The notes under the pieces are model-generated. The model had not been told where the DNA came from. It was given only the letters and a program-made list of their open reading frames with translations, and did not search any database. Positions 10,643 to 23,294 of a DNA stretch of 64,000 nucleotides are shown piece after piece (position 1 is the first letter of the stretch; each line of letters begins with the position of its first letter). The DNA comes from Gari tellinella (taxonomy: Eukaryota; Mollusca; Bivalvia; Cardiida; Psammobiidae). Location of the stretch: NCBI GenBank assembly GCA_922989275.2, contig OV277862.1, positions 49,191,786 to 49,255,785 on the forward strand, in the 5' to 3' direction. Both the position numbers and the translations under genes were made by a program.

Positions 10643-11538
10643 GTCAAACAAAGTAATAATTGAGTATTGACCCATTTCATGATGACAAAGATTTCTTTTT
10701 TTGGAAATATGTGATACACTTTAAACCAGTTGTCTTTTCAGGAAAAAATGTTTTACTTTACATAGTTTGGATCCAGTACCTTGTCATTTCCTGATGACTA
10801 TGAAAGTACAAAAGTCAAACGGTTTGTATATGGATGAGATACCGAGTTACTTGGTATCTTATCCGGACCCAACCTGTTTGCGAAGGTTTCCAACACATAC
10901 GTCCAATCAATGTCTGATGGACAATCATCAGGTTATAGAATGAACACGAAGCATTAATTTTGTTCCGATTTACCATCATCTCGCTCTTAACTTCCATCAC
11001 TGATACTTTAATATAAAGAAGTAAATGACATGAGCTGATTGACACTAGATAAAAGTTGATATTGTAAACTCGGAAATACAATGAAGACTGTGTTTGAAAT
11101 TCATCAGGTAACAAGGCATCAACTCTTGTTCTAGAGCGATTTCAATTTTAAAAGGTGATCTAAGCTTTGATTATTATCCCATCAAACCTTAACACAATTT
11201 TATTAACGTTGGCATCATATCAGAACCATTGGACACAATAGACAACATACATAAAATATGACATTGACAGTGCTTAGGGTATATATTCCATAAGAAACTT
11301 AATATCGACAAGTATGCTAATTCCTTTAATGGAATATCTCAAATTAGTCGTTCTAATCTAGAGGATGGTTAAACAATTTTTTAAAAACTTCGCAAATCTA
11401 TACTACTCAAGGCTATTCCTAAACTATTACTTAATACTTTGTTAACGGCAACGTGCTTCGTGAATTTACGATATATAGCAATGTTCAACTGTGAATCTTT
11501 GGAATAGTAGTTTCAAGATATATTAAATAAATTTTATA

Positions 11539-11720
11539 CAGTAAACGACCACTTAAACTAAGGCTAATTGATTGTATAAAAGACAATTGACAGCTTAAAG
11601 CAAGATGACAGTCAAACAGAAAGCTCCTAAAGTAACTTTCTGCTTTACTGTCACATTACTTAAAGTAATAACCTGTCTTAAACACCTAATAATTAACACT
11701 TTTTACTGTTCGTAATCGAG
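11539..11720 (+). mobile_element. Group J MITE, decayed
   Basis: Ends around ACGACCACTTAAAC / TGTTCGTAATCGAGAA. Central hairpin AGCTTAAAGCAAGATGACAG mirrored across CAGAAAGCTCC. Better copies at 21686, 45185 and 45849. Confidence 0.6.
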
Positions 11721-12077
11721 AACTTTTTCTGTAAATGCTATTTTTACGTATAAAAATAATGAAATTTGTTCTTTAATCATTAAAAGTTCAGTATTGACAA
11801 TAAATTCATCTTAACTATATAAGCGTATTAACAGATTCAATTTGTTATTCCGCATAAGCGCCAAAGCTATCCTAAGCTTATACTCATCCTCTTATATACA
11901 CAATAAATGTAAAAATACCATATGTTTATTATATAAAAAGGATTTAAGACAATAATGATATATGTTTAGTAAAAATAACTCATTATTTGTTGCTCTCTTA
12001 TACTGAGCCTTGAAACATAAATAATTATTTTTTATTGAAATAGATTAAAATATCTCGAATATTTTCATAAAATGGTA

Positions 12078-12762
12078 CGGAAGCTTATACGGACCCCCTT
12101 AAATGTAATAATATCTTTGAAAAGTTAAAGAGTTACATATCTTTGACATATATAAAGTGATATTTTATGTGTAATCATATCAACATTAATATTTATCTTT
12201 ATCGAAATTAACAATTTTATATATCTGCAATATATAAAAGCTAATGTTTTCTGAGCAGTTATATGATAATAATATTTATGTCAATAACTTTTTTGTTAAT
12301 TATAAATGGAATTAAGATATAAATTGGTAAAAAGCTGAGAATTTATATCTTACAAAACGTCTATTATATATATTTCTAAGTTATAATAAATGTAAAAGGC
12401 TAAAAAAGAACACATTGTATATTTACCAAAATAAGTTTATTTTCTATACTACTTAAGTAATTATTTCATATACTTAATAACTATATTGCTGAATATATCT
12501 TCACAACAAATACTAGATCGAAAGTAACGAATTATATTAAATAAATAGTGTCCTTTTTATGAGAAAATTCGAGCTAATTTTAATGTATTTCAGTAAAAAC
12601 GAATTATTTATATTGCAAGGCTAAATATAAGAGACTTAAAACTGACGTGTTATGTTGTACCCAACGTATATCCTTATTGTTTTAAAGTATTTTTATATCA
12701 TAAAACTGCGTGGAATTTTTACACATTTATTGTATATATAAGGGGGTCCGTATAAGCTTCCG
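12078..12762 (+). mobile_element. Group M inverted-repeat element, 685 bp
   Basis: Ends CGGAAGCTTATACGGACCCC / GGGGTCCGTATAAGCTTCCG are perfect inverted repeats of at least 20 bp. The interior is very AT-rich with no open frame. TAAAATGG stands on both outer sides (left copy followed by TA), which may be an 8-bp duplication. Related sequence lies at 13255-13750 (inverted) and 31860-32640. Confidence 0.8.
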
Positions 12763-13079
12763 TAAAATGGACACTATTCATTTAATATAAATCACATATA
12801 GAGATAATGACTCAGATCTCTTTGAAACTAGCTTGTTTCGGGTATGCGATGTAATTATTGAGCAGTTTATTCTATAGATTTTCAGCAATGGATATTGTAG
12901 ATCCCGGGGTGGGAGGGACAACAATGACATTTAAATCACTATTTGTAATCATGCCATTTATCTTTTAATTATTTTAAGTTGAATTTACAAACTTATTATA
13001 ACAATTGTTATAATCTTGGTAATAAAATAAATTCCATGTTTCAGTGTAACTTCATAACGTAGCATGTTTACTGTGAATG

Positions 13080-13225
13080 TACATTTAGTTATTTGTCTTT
13101 TCTCGCTTTGTACATGTATGTATATTTATATAATTTCACGTGAAGCACTTTTTAACGCACACCTTTTGTTTGAAGAGAGCGCTATATAAATCGGGTAAAT
13201 GTTATAATAATAATAATATTTTAGT
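13080..13225 (+). repeat. Possible SINE/LINE tail with TAA microsatellite
   Basis: GAGCGCTATATAAATCGGGT followed by (ATA)n resembles the 3' tails of several animal SINE/LINE families. No tRNA head or open frame is seen before it. Confidence 0.35.
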
Positions 13226-13254
13226 ATATTATATGTGTTGAAAATGCACTCACA

Positions 13255-13752
13255 ATTCTGCAATATAGTCATTAAGTATATGAAATATTTACTTAAGTAG
13301 TCTATAAAATAAACTTACTATGTTTAATGTAGAATGAGTTCTTTTTAGCCTTTTACATTTATCATAAATTAAAAACTTACAAAAACAAAGTTTTAGTAAG
13401 ATATAATTCTCTGCTTTTTACAAAGTTATATCATAAATAAATACGAAAGACTCAAGCAGGAAACAAAACACAAACAAAACACCCACCTCTCAAGCAGAAC
13501 ACACACAGTCATACCAGAACAAAGTTTATTCAAAAACTATTTACGTCAATATTAAGTTCGTTTATCTCTTCAGAAAACATTAGTTAATATATATTAAAGA
13601 TATATGGATTATAAATTTCGATAAAGCTAGAAGGTTATGTTGATATAATTACACAGAAAATATCACCTTATATATACCAAAGATATGTAACTCTTTAATT
13701 TGTTAATCATGTTGTTACATATAATGGGGTCCGTATAAGCTACCGAACACAT
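13255..13752 (-). mobile_element. Group M element, inverted and partly rearranged
   Basis: Reverse-orientation match to the right half of the 12078 element (blocks around CTTTTTAGCCTTTTACATTT and CCAAAGATATGTAACTCTTT), ending ATGGGGTCCGTATAAGC. A CA-rich insert (CAAAACACAAACAAAACACC) lies in the middle. Confidence 0.65.
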
Positions 13753-13754
13753 AT

Positions 13755-15735
13755 GCTACGTTTATATTTTATTTATTGTGTTTAAAACAGGTACTTAGAC
13801 AGTCAAATGAAATTTCTGTTCGCTGAACAATTTAAAGAAACAGCCAACTAGATTTTAATGTGATGAAAGTCAATGCTTTAACTACAGTGTTCGTCTTTAT
13901 CTCTCTCGAAAAACCACCCAACATCAATATATACATTCTAGGTCACATCTGGTCGTCTGCCAAAATAAGGCACTGTTAGCTGAATTATAAGCGTTAATTA
14001 ATTCATTAGACTAAGTTATATATGCAATAAAGCTATACAAACCAATTAAATGATAAATAAACTGAATTCAGTCCAATCGCTAACGCTCCGCTGTTTTATT
14101 GTGTCACATGTACACCTTGGAAGAAAGTTCTACAGTTGAGTGGGTTGGCCACTCCACCATATGATGTAGAAACTGATACAAAATCTAGTATGGATTGATC
14201 AGTATGACTACATGTATAATCTGCATATTCAATTATTAATTTGTAAAGTTATACTCTACTTACTGCCATCAAATATGTACCTCTTATGTATATATTTTGT
14301 TTATGGTGACAAGCATAGCATGTTTGTGCTGAATATAAAAACTGAACTGGAACTGAACTGTGGTACCTATTGTTAATGCATTCATTGCAATTAAAACGTT
14401 CATTACAATAGTTGTCAAAAATAAACACTATATTTCCATAATAAAGGCTTTGTATACCTTCTACATAGGCATTTGTATGCTTTACTGAGGATGATTTGCG
14501 ACATAACTTGTACATGTCGAGTTTTGAATAGTTATTTCAGAAGAATACAAAGTTACGGATTCTATATACATAGAGGATAATTAATGAGTGTTTTCAGTAT
14601 TTGAATTTATTGAGCGAGCCATTGAACTCAAACATGTCATTTTATCCACCTATTTTCAATATTGAAAACACACAAGTCTAATAGTTTATTTATCACATTA
14701 CAAACAAATTACACAAACAACTGGGCGTTCTATTTTCACGATTGCCTCAACTATTAGGCAAAAGATTTGTCAAAATATTATATTGTAATTGGTTATTGTT
14801 TCATCCATATATTTAAAACAATGTCACAAACAAAGAAAACAACTTCAATGCGGACTTTTCTGATGATATATACTATAAGCAACTACTTGTTGTTCTATAT
14901 AATAAGCACATGCGTCACTGTTTATTTTTCAATAAAGTGATATATAAAGACAATGCTCGTTTAAAATAGACACATTGCTTTCTTTGAAGATATTATACCA
15001 ATTAGCATTACTCTTCCGATTTTATAAAAGACTGCTAAACTATTTGTTCACAGGTTACTTTGTACTTTAAACTTTTAAACATATCGAACCCTTGCGATGA
15101 GAATACACATTCTTCACAAGCAGTGTACATATGAACGTACACTTGCCTGTGCAAACAGTGCATATCTGGGTAAGAGAACTCCTACATTAGCCCTCTTATT
15201 AGGGTCTATACTATTTGTCATTTTTAAAGATATTGGAAAAACAGAAAGAGACACGAGTGGACCTAACTCAATTGAAATCTGGAATTGTTTATTTGAAGTT
15301 TTATAGGTGAATGAATTAACAATTGCAATATTAATATAATTTCTGTTTAGCTGAGTCAGTTTGAAAACTAATCCATCTGAAAGAAACTGGTCCATTATCA
15401 CACATAAAGATGTTTGTTTTACAAGAAGTTTTCGTAAAGAATCGTTTATATCAAGGTACTGTTCATAAGTAAAAAGACGTTTTAAATTTTGTATAATATT
15501 GAGTTTGGACATAGTATTTATTTTGTCGGTCCAATCCTGTATATATTGGTCTTTTAATCTTCTTGTTAGATCTTAATAACAGTTTTTATCAAAATTATCT
15601 TAAAGATGTTTGTAACCAAAATGATTAATTACAGACTTTATGTGTACAGTGAGCGTCAAAAAGATGACAGACAAACTGAAAGTATTGATGAATGAAGAAC
15701 TATGTGTGTAAACTGTGCTAAAAGCGCTCAAATTA
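13755..15735. other. No supported gene
   Basis: AT-rich. A minus-strand open frame at 14515-14249 (88 codons, Cys- and Asn-rich, e.g. FDNYCNERFNCNECINNRY) is the longest; it has no recognisable domain, and I could not link it to other exons. I leave it uncalled. Confidence 0.35.
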
Positions 15736-17590
15736 TTAAACCCTTTCACTGCCTTACATTGTGTTATTGCAAACAGTTTGGGTCCAGATAAAACCTTGAG
15801 TAACTCAGTCTCTGATCAGATTAGAAACTGTTTGACATTCATTACGATCGATCTAATTGAGTTTATTTACCGAAAATTTAAATTTCATAAATAAAAGCTG
15901 AACCAATTGTTCGAAGCAGATGTCATCATGAGGGGATGAAGGGTCCGAAGGCATCACAAGCAAGAAAACTAAACTCCCAGATGATTCAGCTTCCTTAACC
16001 GTTTACCCCAAATCCTGTTTCTAGAAGATATTCGACCACTTTAAGCAGGGTTAAAGTACAACAGTAGGTTCCTTATGGAACATTCTGCATGAATTTCAGC
16101 CTACTTTAAGCTAACATCTGCTAAAATATAGAACATATCTTTTTATATAGTTCATGCCTTATTAAAGTGGAACTTTAGTAAAGGAATAAATCAAAGGTGT
16201 ACTTATGGGTAAGTGGATTAACTAATATGTAATTTATAACCTTTTTACGCTTACAAATCGGGTCTTTTTCACTTTTTATGTAATTAATTTTGGGGCTATT
16301 TGTTTTGTTGGTTGTTTTTAGAAAGGATTACAGAATAATAAAAGTAATACTCAATGCAGACCCTGGTAAGACTTCGGCTTTCTTACGCTGTATGATAAAA
16401 CCTGTACATATTTCTAGCATATAATTGTTGATTCTTGAAGATGTTAATATAGAACATTGATTTAAAGAATGTGTCAGCTACAGTTCTTATTTTGTAGGTA
16501 AATTGACTAAGGCCAAGAGTTGTCAAATAGTTTTTATCCTGCACATACACAGAGTTACTAAGCAACTGATCAGTGTCCAAACTTTTTTTCATAGGACAAT
16601 TTCAATCGGGAAATCCATTGAAGAGATTAATATCAGAACTTTGCAAATATTAAGTATATTTCAAATGACTGCATTAATAATTTCAACATTTTAGAATCTA
16701 TTGGTTATGCTCGTATATGCACGGCTATTAAAATTGACATTTCAAGTCGTTAATCCTTTCAATGTCATGACGTCATCTGCTTTAAATATTTATCGTCTAC
16801 TTTTATTTCTCAATTATAATTCTTACGTTATATTTACTATTTTGAAGTAAAGGATATACATGTATTGTCAAATAATTTTGATCCTGATCATACACCGAGT
16901 TACTCGCCATCTGTTTACGGTCGAATCTTTTAACAAATATGATAGAAATACTTTGTTTTGTGATCTGTTGGTGGCTGCTTAACAAGCCTACTTCCATTTG
17001 ACACATTTACTTATTTAAGATAGGATTAAAGATTTAAGCTTCTACCATGTCTTGTGAATCATATATTTATAACCTTTTTCGTATTTCAACGGTTGGGTGC
17101 TTAAACAAGGTTGAAAGTAAAGCAGAAATTTTAATTCACTCAGCAACCTTCTTTAAGTAACCTGCTGATTTGTCACCTGACACTCCTACTGCTGTCTGCT
17201 ATGATGTCATTTTAAACAAACGTAAAACAAACGTCCAAGATATAAGTGTAAGAACATGTGATTTGTATTTTTGAACTTAGCAGAATCTCAAATCACTTTC
17301 CTTCTTGTCACTCTTACTTTTGTTTGAAAACATTATATTTCTTACTCTTGGGGTCCGATGTTGCCAATTTAAAATAAACTTCTTTTAAATGTTTTTTTCT
17401 ATATTATTCAATAGTATCACAACAAATTCTTTAGTTCATTAACCATGCCAGTGCCTAGGCTTTCAGTGCTTCGATTATTGCATTTAGTATGTTACTGCGT
17501 CAGCAGAGAGTAGCTCTAACCAGTTATGCGTTCAGTACTGAAATCGATTACCGTCGATGGCCATCGATTGCGAGTTGTCTACCAGTCTGA
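15736..17590. other. Decayed MITE remnants, no gene
   Basis: Remnants of the type 1 core (15772-15838, 16864-16920) and of a group B element (16000-16211, GTTTACCCCAAATCCTGTTT ... GGGTAAGTGGATTAA) can be seen. Otherwise no feature. Confidence 0.45.
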
Positions 17591-17593
17591 AGT

Positions 17594-17806
17594 TAGTGGA
17601 GAAAACATAATTGTTTCAAACGCGTTCAAACGCAAACGCATTGCAGCGAAATATAGAAAATGACAACATTTGACATTTGAAACTACTAGTTTTAATCTGA
17701 GTGGCAAACAACTTGGAGCCTGATCAGACGCCGGGTAACCCGCCGACTGATCTGGCTCCTGACTGTTTGCAATGAAAATAACAGAAGTTACGTTTTCTCT
17801 ACTGTA
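17594..17806 (-). mobile_element. Group C MITE, old copy
   Basis: Ends TAGTGGAGAAAACATAATTG / GTTACGTTTTCTCTACTGTA with the group C core (GGAGCCTGATCAGACGCCGG). Shorter and more diverged than the 250-bp copies. Confidence 0.65.
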
Positions 17807-18324
17807 CTCTACACGCTGCACATGGGGCACAAACTGCTAACCTAAACAGCAAACAATGGTGATTGAACACGCTACAGTGTTTATAGCATGTGAAACGGGG
17901 CGTCGGTATGTAAATTGTACAAAAACGTATGACCCACACAATAAAAGTCGTTCAAGGAGAAAACCGTTTTTGTAAACAGTCGATATGTTATATTTGCGCA
18001 TCTACAATTTTGACAATTTGTTGATATAATATGTGTAAAAACTGACATGTTGTTTCTATCCTTTAAAGACAGAATGTCGCCCAAATTTATGTTTAAATCG
18101 CGCAATTTCTTATATAAGAACATTTTCTTTGTATTAAAACTAAGCCAAATCCGTTGTCAGGTGCCTGAAACATGCCCCCCTTTCTTAAAGAACCATACAT
18201 AAATGTGCCGATTTCTTAACGAGATGGTTGGAAAAATAAGCTTTTTGTTTACATAACAAATCTTCGTGTCGGCTTCCGAGAGTTTCCGCAAGGTCGAATA
18301 AGAGTCACGAGATCGTTCCGATTT

Positions 18325-19070
18325 TCCTGACTTGTCTGGGTTATTTTTAGAACAGAGTAGTTCATAATCATTAAAGGTAACGGTGGAGAAAACGTTATTC
18401 TTTCCCGTTTAAACGCAAACGAAACGCAAACGAAACGCAAACACATCGCAATAATACGCATAAATGGACAACCTTTAGACAATTCTGACCATTCATGTTA
18501 GTCTGAGCGGCAAACAGTTTGGTGCCTGATCAGACGCCGGGTTACCCGGCGTCTGATCTGCTCCAAACTGTTTGCAATTGAAATCATGGTTTTAGCGTTA
18601 ACGCGTTTATTAATAAAGAATAACATTTTCTCCACTGTAAGCAAGGTAACATCGACTACATCATCGTACACTTTCCTACTTGAGATAAGTATGGTTCCCG
18701 TGCTGCACGAGACCGCTGCGCTAACTTTACTGATATTTTATTCTCTCCCAATAAACGCATTTGTATACAAAACTATTATTTCCATTGCAAACAGATTGGA
18801 GCCAGGTCAGACGCCGGGTAACCCGGCGTTTCATCAGGCTCCAACCTATTTGCTACTCAGATTAAAAAATAATAGTTAAAACTTCTAAAAGTAAATTTCC
18901 ACAGTTACTTGCATTGCGTTTGCGTTTAAACGGGAAAGAAAAATGTATTCTCTACTGTATACTGCGCACAATAAATACAGCTATCAATGTTTCTTGCTGG
19001 ATGTAGGGAATACTCATCCCTTTTAAAGTATTAGAATGTTCCAATCTAAAAATAACTATGTCAAGTCAGA
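18325..19070. mobile_element. Group N element with nested group C copy
   Basis: Ends TCCTGACTTGTCTGGGTT / AACTATGTCAAGTCAGA are imperfect inverted repeats; the sister copy at 30427 has the same ends in perfect form. The right half holds an old group C body ending CTCTACTGTA at 18959. A second group C copy is inserted at 18378-18639 and is absent from the sister locus. Confidence 0.7.
18378..18639 (-). mobile_element. Group C MITE nested in group N
   Basis: Ends TAACGGTGGAGAAAACGTTA / AACATTTTCTCCACTGTA, GTTTAAACGCAAACGAAACG subterminal block, and core GGTGCCTGATCAGACGCCGG with centre GGTTACCC. The related locus near 30470 lacks it. Confidence 0.75.
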
Positions 19071-19393
19071 AGAAAACACTAATAATGAGCTATGAAAACA
19101 TCTTTACCGGGTGCAAGCCGAACGAACTCGGAAAATCTCCGTCGTTGATCGGATGTCAACAAACCGATTTAAAAGTCGACTTTTTCCCACCAAATTCATG
19201 TGTTTATCAGATTTATTGCCTCCATAATCATCGCGGATTACTTAAAAAATGCGCTATTTTGGCTTACATACTGCCTTTAAGTAACAAAATATTTCAGCGA
19301 GTAACTCGGCAACAGATACGAACGTTAATGTTTGACACTCGTATCAATGTTTCTGCAGTTTTAAAACATTCAATCGTATTAAACATAATATTA

Positions 19394-19754
19394 ATACAGT
19401 GCTCCCTCTCTACAACGGCCCTCCCAACAACGACTCCCTCCTTACAACGACACTTGATGCAGTTCCCTAGCCAGGACAATTATGTATATCGCGATTTTTG
19501 CTGTAATATCGTGTGCTTAAAGTTTGTCGCCTGTTGTTTTTCTCAAAGTTACATATTGGACATTTTGGCAGGAACAAACTTAATGACGAGTGACAAATAG
19601 CTTGAATCCAAATCAGACGTCCCGTTACGCGGCGTCTGATCTGGATTCAAATTGTTTGCAAATGAAAGTGACTTTCCCTCCATATAACGATTCCCTCTGA
19701 ACAACGCACATACTTTTTGTCTCCAGTTTGTCGTTGTAGAGAGGGAATGCTGTA
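19394..19754 (+). mobile_element. Group I MITE, best copy (361 bp, TA)
   Basis: TACAGTGCTCCCTCTCTACA / TTGTAGAGAGGGAATGCTGTA ends. Interior order: CAACGACTCCCTCC repeats, TCGTGTGC and GTTTGTCGCC, GACGAGTGACAAATAGCTTG, type 1 hairpin with centre CGTTACGCG, then TCCCTCCATATAACG. From the GTCGTCTGC-like motif onward the layout is that of group A. Confidence 0.8.
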
Positions 19755-20592
19755 CTATAATGATTTTGGACCATGCGATGTCATTCATATGCAAGATTTA
19801 ACCCTTCCGCTGCCTGACCGCAGGTACAATGGTTATTTGCAAACAGTTTATATTCTGACTAGATTCCACGTAACGCGGAGTCTGTTTATATCAAAAATGT
19901 TTTTGTTTGACAATCATTGCGATAAAGGGAGGTAGCGTGTTGCTGTTTCGTCATAGGTTTAAGAGCTTTTTCGAGTTGTTGTTGTAATGTAATCTACATA
20001 GTCGTGTATGACCATTTCTTGTGTCGCGGTGCCGTTAAAGATACTTCTTCAGTCCATTGATGGGGTCTCCCCATTGTTCTCGGTAGTCATGAAAAAGCAT
20101 ACAGCATAAGCTGCCAGCGGGTATACCAATCTCAGTTTACCTGGTGAGGCCCAGATAAACTTATGTTCTAGACGCTTTTAATGGTTATTTCTAACCAAAC
20201 TATCAAATAAAAAGGTCGGGTCTAACATGAGACGTTTCAATGGTTATTTGCTAACGGCATGTGCTTTTTGCAAGGAAATTGTCTGGCAAGGCGTTATGAC
20301 CGAAAGGTCGTCTGTAATTGTCTTTAACTCCAACGCAATCAATCAATCAATGAACGATTGTTTTCCAAACTTAAAGTAAGCGTGTACATAAAGCGTTCGA
20401 CCTCTTGATATTATTAATTCAATCAAACTGTTGTCTCTGACAAACAATATGTAGAAAAAGGTTTATCATTTGCAAACAGATTGGATGCTGATCAGACGCC
20501 GCGGAACGCTGTGCCTGATCAGGTTCTAAGCTGATTGACCATGTTTCTTGTGTCAAAAAGACACAAAATTCCCATTTTCTTTTTTGAATGCA

Positions 20593-20842
20593 TACAGTGG
20601 AGAATCTGTTATTCTTTCCCAAGAAACGCGTTTACGCTAAAACTATTATTTGCAGTGCAAACAGTTTGGAGCCAGATCAGACGCCGGGTAACCCGGCGTC
20701 TGATCAGGCTCCAAACTGTTTGCCACCATGATAAACATGAAATATCAGAATTGTCCAAAAGTTGTTCTTTTCTACGTTTTAGTGTTTTGCGTTTGCGTAC
20801 GTTTGCGTTTAAACGGGAAAGAATAACAGATTCTCCACTGTA
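20593..20842 (+). mobile_element. Group C MITE (250 bp, TA)
   Basis: TA|CAGTGGAGAATCTGTTAT ... ATAACAGATTCTCCACTG|TA with nearly perfect 28-bp inverted ends. Left of the core is AAACGCGTTTACGCTAAAAC, right is CGTTTGCGTACGTTTGCG. Core CAAACAGTTTGGAGCCAGAT with centre GGGTAACCC. Tc1/mariner-like by TA and CAGT ends (inference). Confidence 0.9.
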
Positions 20843-21168
20843 CACATTTTTAGCAGACGACAGTATGACAGTGACTGTACAAGGACGGGTAATACGTCAA
20901 AGTAGTTACACATCGTGTCGAGCATTTCGAGTGTGGTTTGGCCAAACTAGGCCTAAGGGGGTGTATTGGAATTTTGCCTTTCGCGAAAAAACTTCTTAAA
21001 ACAACCATTGGAATTTTATCTCGCGAAAAATTGCTTAAATGTAACCAAGACGTAAAATTGAAGCAGACGACAATGAAACGGTGAATGGGTAAAATCTCAT
21101 GAAAATATTAGATGTGAAAGGGTTAAAGTTTTCAGCCAACATAACAAGCATTTGAAAAAATCCTCAAC

Positions 21169-21524
21169 ATTTTTCCCTCCCTACAATGACTCTACCAACA
21201 ACGACCCCTCCTTACAACGACCCTTGCTAGAGTTTCCCAAAACAGGACAATTATGTCTAATGCTTTTACTTCTGGAATATCGTCTGCTTAAAATAGTCGT
21301 CTGCTGTGTTACATATAAGTAGACATTTTTATAGAATAAATACAATGACGAGTGATAAACTCCTCAAGTCCAGATAAAACGACGCGTTACGCGGTATCTT
21401 ATCTGGATTCAAGCTGTTGGCAAATAAAAGATAAGTCTGAATTTCCATCCCTATACCGAAATCACTCCGAACAATACAAACAATATGTGTCGCCCATTGG
21501 GTGTCGTTGTAGAGAGGAAGTACT
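21169..21524 (+). mobile_element. Group I MITE, decayed ends
   Basis: Left TTTCCCTCCCTACAATGACT, right TTGTAGAGAGGAAGTACTA. Contains ATATCGTCTGCTTAAAATAG and TCGTCTGCTGTG, ATGACGAGTGATAAACTCCT, then a type 1 hairpin with centre GCGTTACGC. Confidence 0.7.
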
Positions 21525-21685
21525 AAATATGCAAACAAATTTAGCCGCACGTTGAGAAAACAATACTGATTGCATTTCAAACAGTGTAGATCCAAATCAG
21601 CCACTCCAGTAAAACATTTCAAATAGTGAAACCATAATGCTTCCATCCACCATTTAACACTATGTTGTGACAACAACAGTAGAAT

Positions 21686-21872
21686 ATCTCTAGTACGACC
21701 ACTAAATGGTGTCAAATATTAGTCGTTTAAGACAGGCGACTGCTTAAAGCAATGTGAAAGTGAAACAGAAAGCTCCTACAGGAGCTTTCTGTTTCACTTT
21801 CACCTTGATTCAAGCTGTCACCTGTTTGTTATACATATAATTAGCCTTCTTTTTAGTGGTCGTAATAGAGAG
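21686..21872 (+). mobile_element. Group J MITE
   Basis: Inverted ends TCTCTAGTACGACCACTAAA / TTTTAGTGGTCGTAATAGAG. Hairpin AAAGCAATGTGAAAGTGAAA mirrored by TTTCACTTTCACCTTGATT around AGCTCCTACAGGAGCT. Confidence 0.75.
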
Positions 21873-21917
21873 GTTCTTCTGCATATTCAGTTTAGTCCCC
21901 TTGAAGATGCAATTCTG

Positions 21918-22158
21918 GGGCCCGTTTCATAAAACATCTTACGACAAATGTTGTCGTAAGTCAAAACTTTAAAACACATTTAATCTGTGATTTCTTTATC
22001 TAATCCTGTCTTGTGACATCTTTTTGGAATCGTCTTTTCAAGACGATTCCAAAAAGATATCACAAGACAGGATTAGATGGAGAAATAAATAATAATTGAG
22101 ACTTTTATAATCTGACTTACGACAACATTTGCCGTACGAAGTTTTATGAAACGGGCCC
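21918..22158. mobile_element. Group E MITE, duplication CTG
   Basis: CTG|GGGCCCGTTTCATAAAACAT ... GTTTTATGAAACGGGCCC|CTG. Inner inverted repeat ATCTTTTTGGAATCGTCTT / AGACGATTCCAAAAAGAT. Best-preserved group E copy, 241 bp. Confidence 0.85.
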
Positions 22159-22510
22159 CTGATGCGTAATTACAGCATAAGGTTAAGTGGATATATAGAG
22201 GAGAACATTTTTAAATTTTAGTTTACTTCTTTGATAGCCGATCTATATATCAAGCCATCTTGTAAACCGGTGTAAGAAAAAATCTCAAAAAGGAAGTGAA
22301 AGCAAGGCCTACACGATCCTTTATCTGCCAATGTCACTTGACAACTGGTAGTTTATAGATGTGACTACATTTCCGTGAAGTGTGAAGTTATGATGATATA
22401 AGGTGTTCAGCACTCATTGCAAAGGCACGATACTCATTAGTAATTAATTATGTATGCAACAAATCAAGACCTTTAATACGTTATAATTAAGACATGTCTT
22501 GTTCGACCAT

Positions 22511-22760
22511 TACAGTGGAGAATCTGTTATTCTTTCCCGTTTAAACGCTAACGTACGCAAACGCAAAACACTATAACGTAGAAAAGAACAACTTTTGGTC
22601 AATTTTGATATTGCATGTTTATCTTGGTGGCAAACAGTTTGGAGCCTGATCAGACACCGGGTTACCCGGCGTCTGATCTGGCTCCAAACTGTTTGCACTG
22701 CAAATAATAGTTTTAGCGTAAACGCGTTTATTGGGAAAGAATAACACATTCTCCACTGTA
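22511..22760 (-). mobile_element. Group C MITE (250 bp, TA)
   Basis: TACAGTGGAGAATCTGTTAT / ATAACACATTCTCCACTGTA ends; reverse orientation (GTTTAAACGCTAACGTACGC at left). Core centre GGGTTACCC. Confidence 0.9.
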
Positions 22761-23213
22761 AGATGATACATAAAACATAAGATGCGAGATAGTTTAATGA
22801 AAAGCTACAATGCTGAAAACTCAATTGGGACCATTCTGCATTACCCTTGTCCTGCGTATGCTGAGCGAATACATTTAAATAGTTTTATATAACATTTCAA
22901 GAATTTGGTCAACACATGTTTCTTTTAACCCTTTACTCGATAGCTTCGCAATTTAACGCACTTAATGTTGTCGTCCCTCAATAAAGAAAATTGTTCCATT
23001 TTATGCAGTTATAGATGTAGGACATAAGGATTATATTCTATATCGTACCAAACGATATCGTAAAACAGAATGAAAGTTAAGGCCTTTCGCTACCGGAAGT
23101 CAGTCTTGCGGGCGAGCGGATATGCGTCTTGACGACTTGATCATTTTCCATACGTGCTTATACTAGAACATTTATATAAAGGAAATGTTGATACGATCTA
23201 GTATAATCCTTCA

Positions 23214-23290
23214 TAGCACAGTCAGTATAGTGGTTGACTAGCAATGCAAAGGTCATAGGTTCGAGACCCATCCGATCCAAAGTATTTTTT
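23214..23290 (+). repeat. tRNA-derived SINE head or tRNA pseudogene
   Basis: A-box-like TAGCACAGTCAG at 23214 and B-box GGTTCGAGACC at 23258 are 32 bp apart, the spacing of tRNA internal promoters. A run of seven T follows at 23284. No convincing full acceptor stem, so not a working tRNA. Confidence 0.55.
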
Positions 23291-23294
23291 TAAG

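Noticed and set aside
14249..14515. 88-codon Cys/Asn-rich frame on minus
   Set aside because: No start context, splice partner or domain; may be part of an unrecognised repeat.
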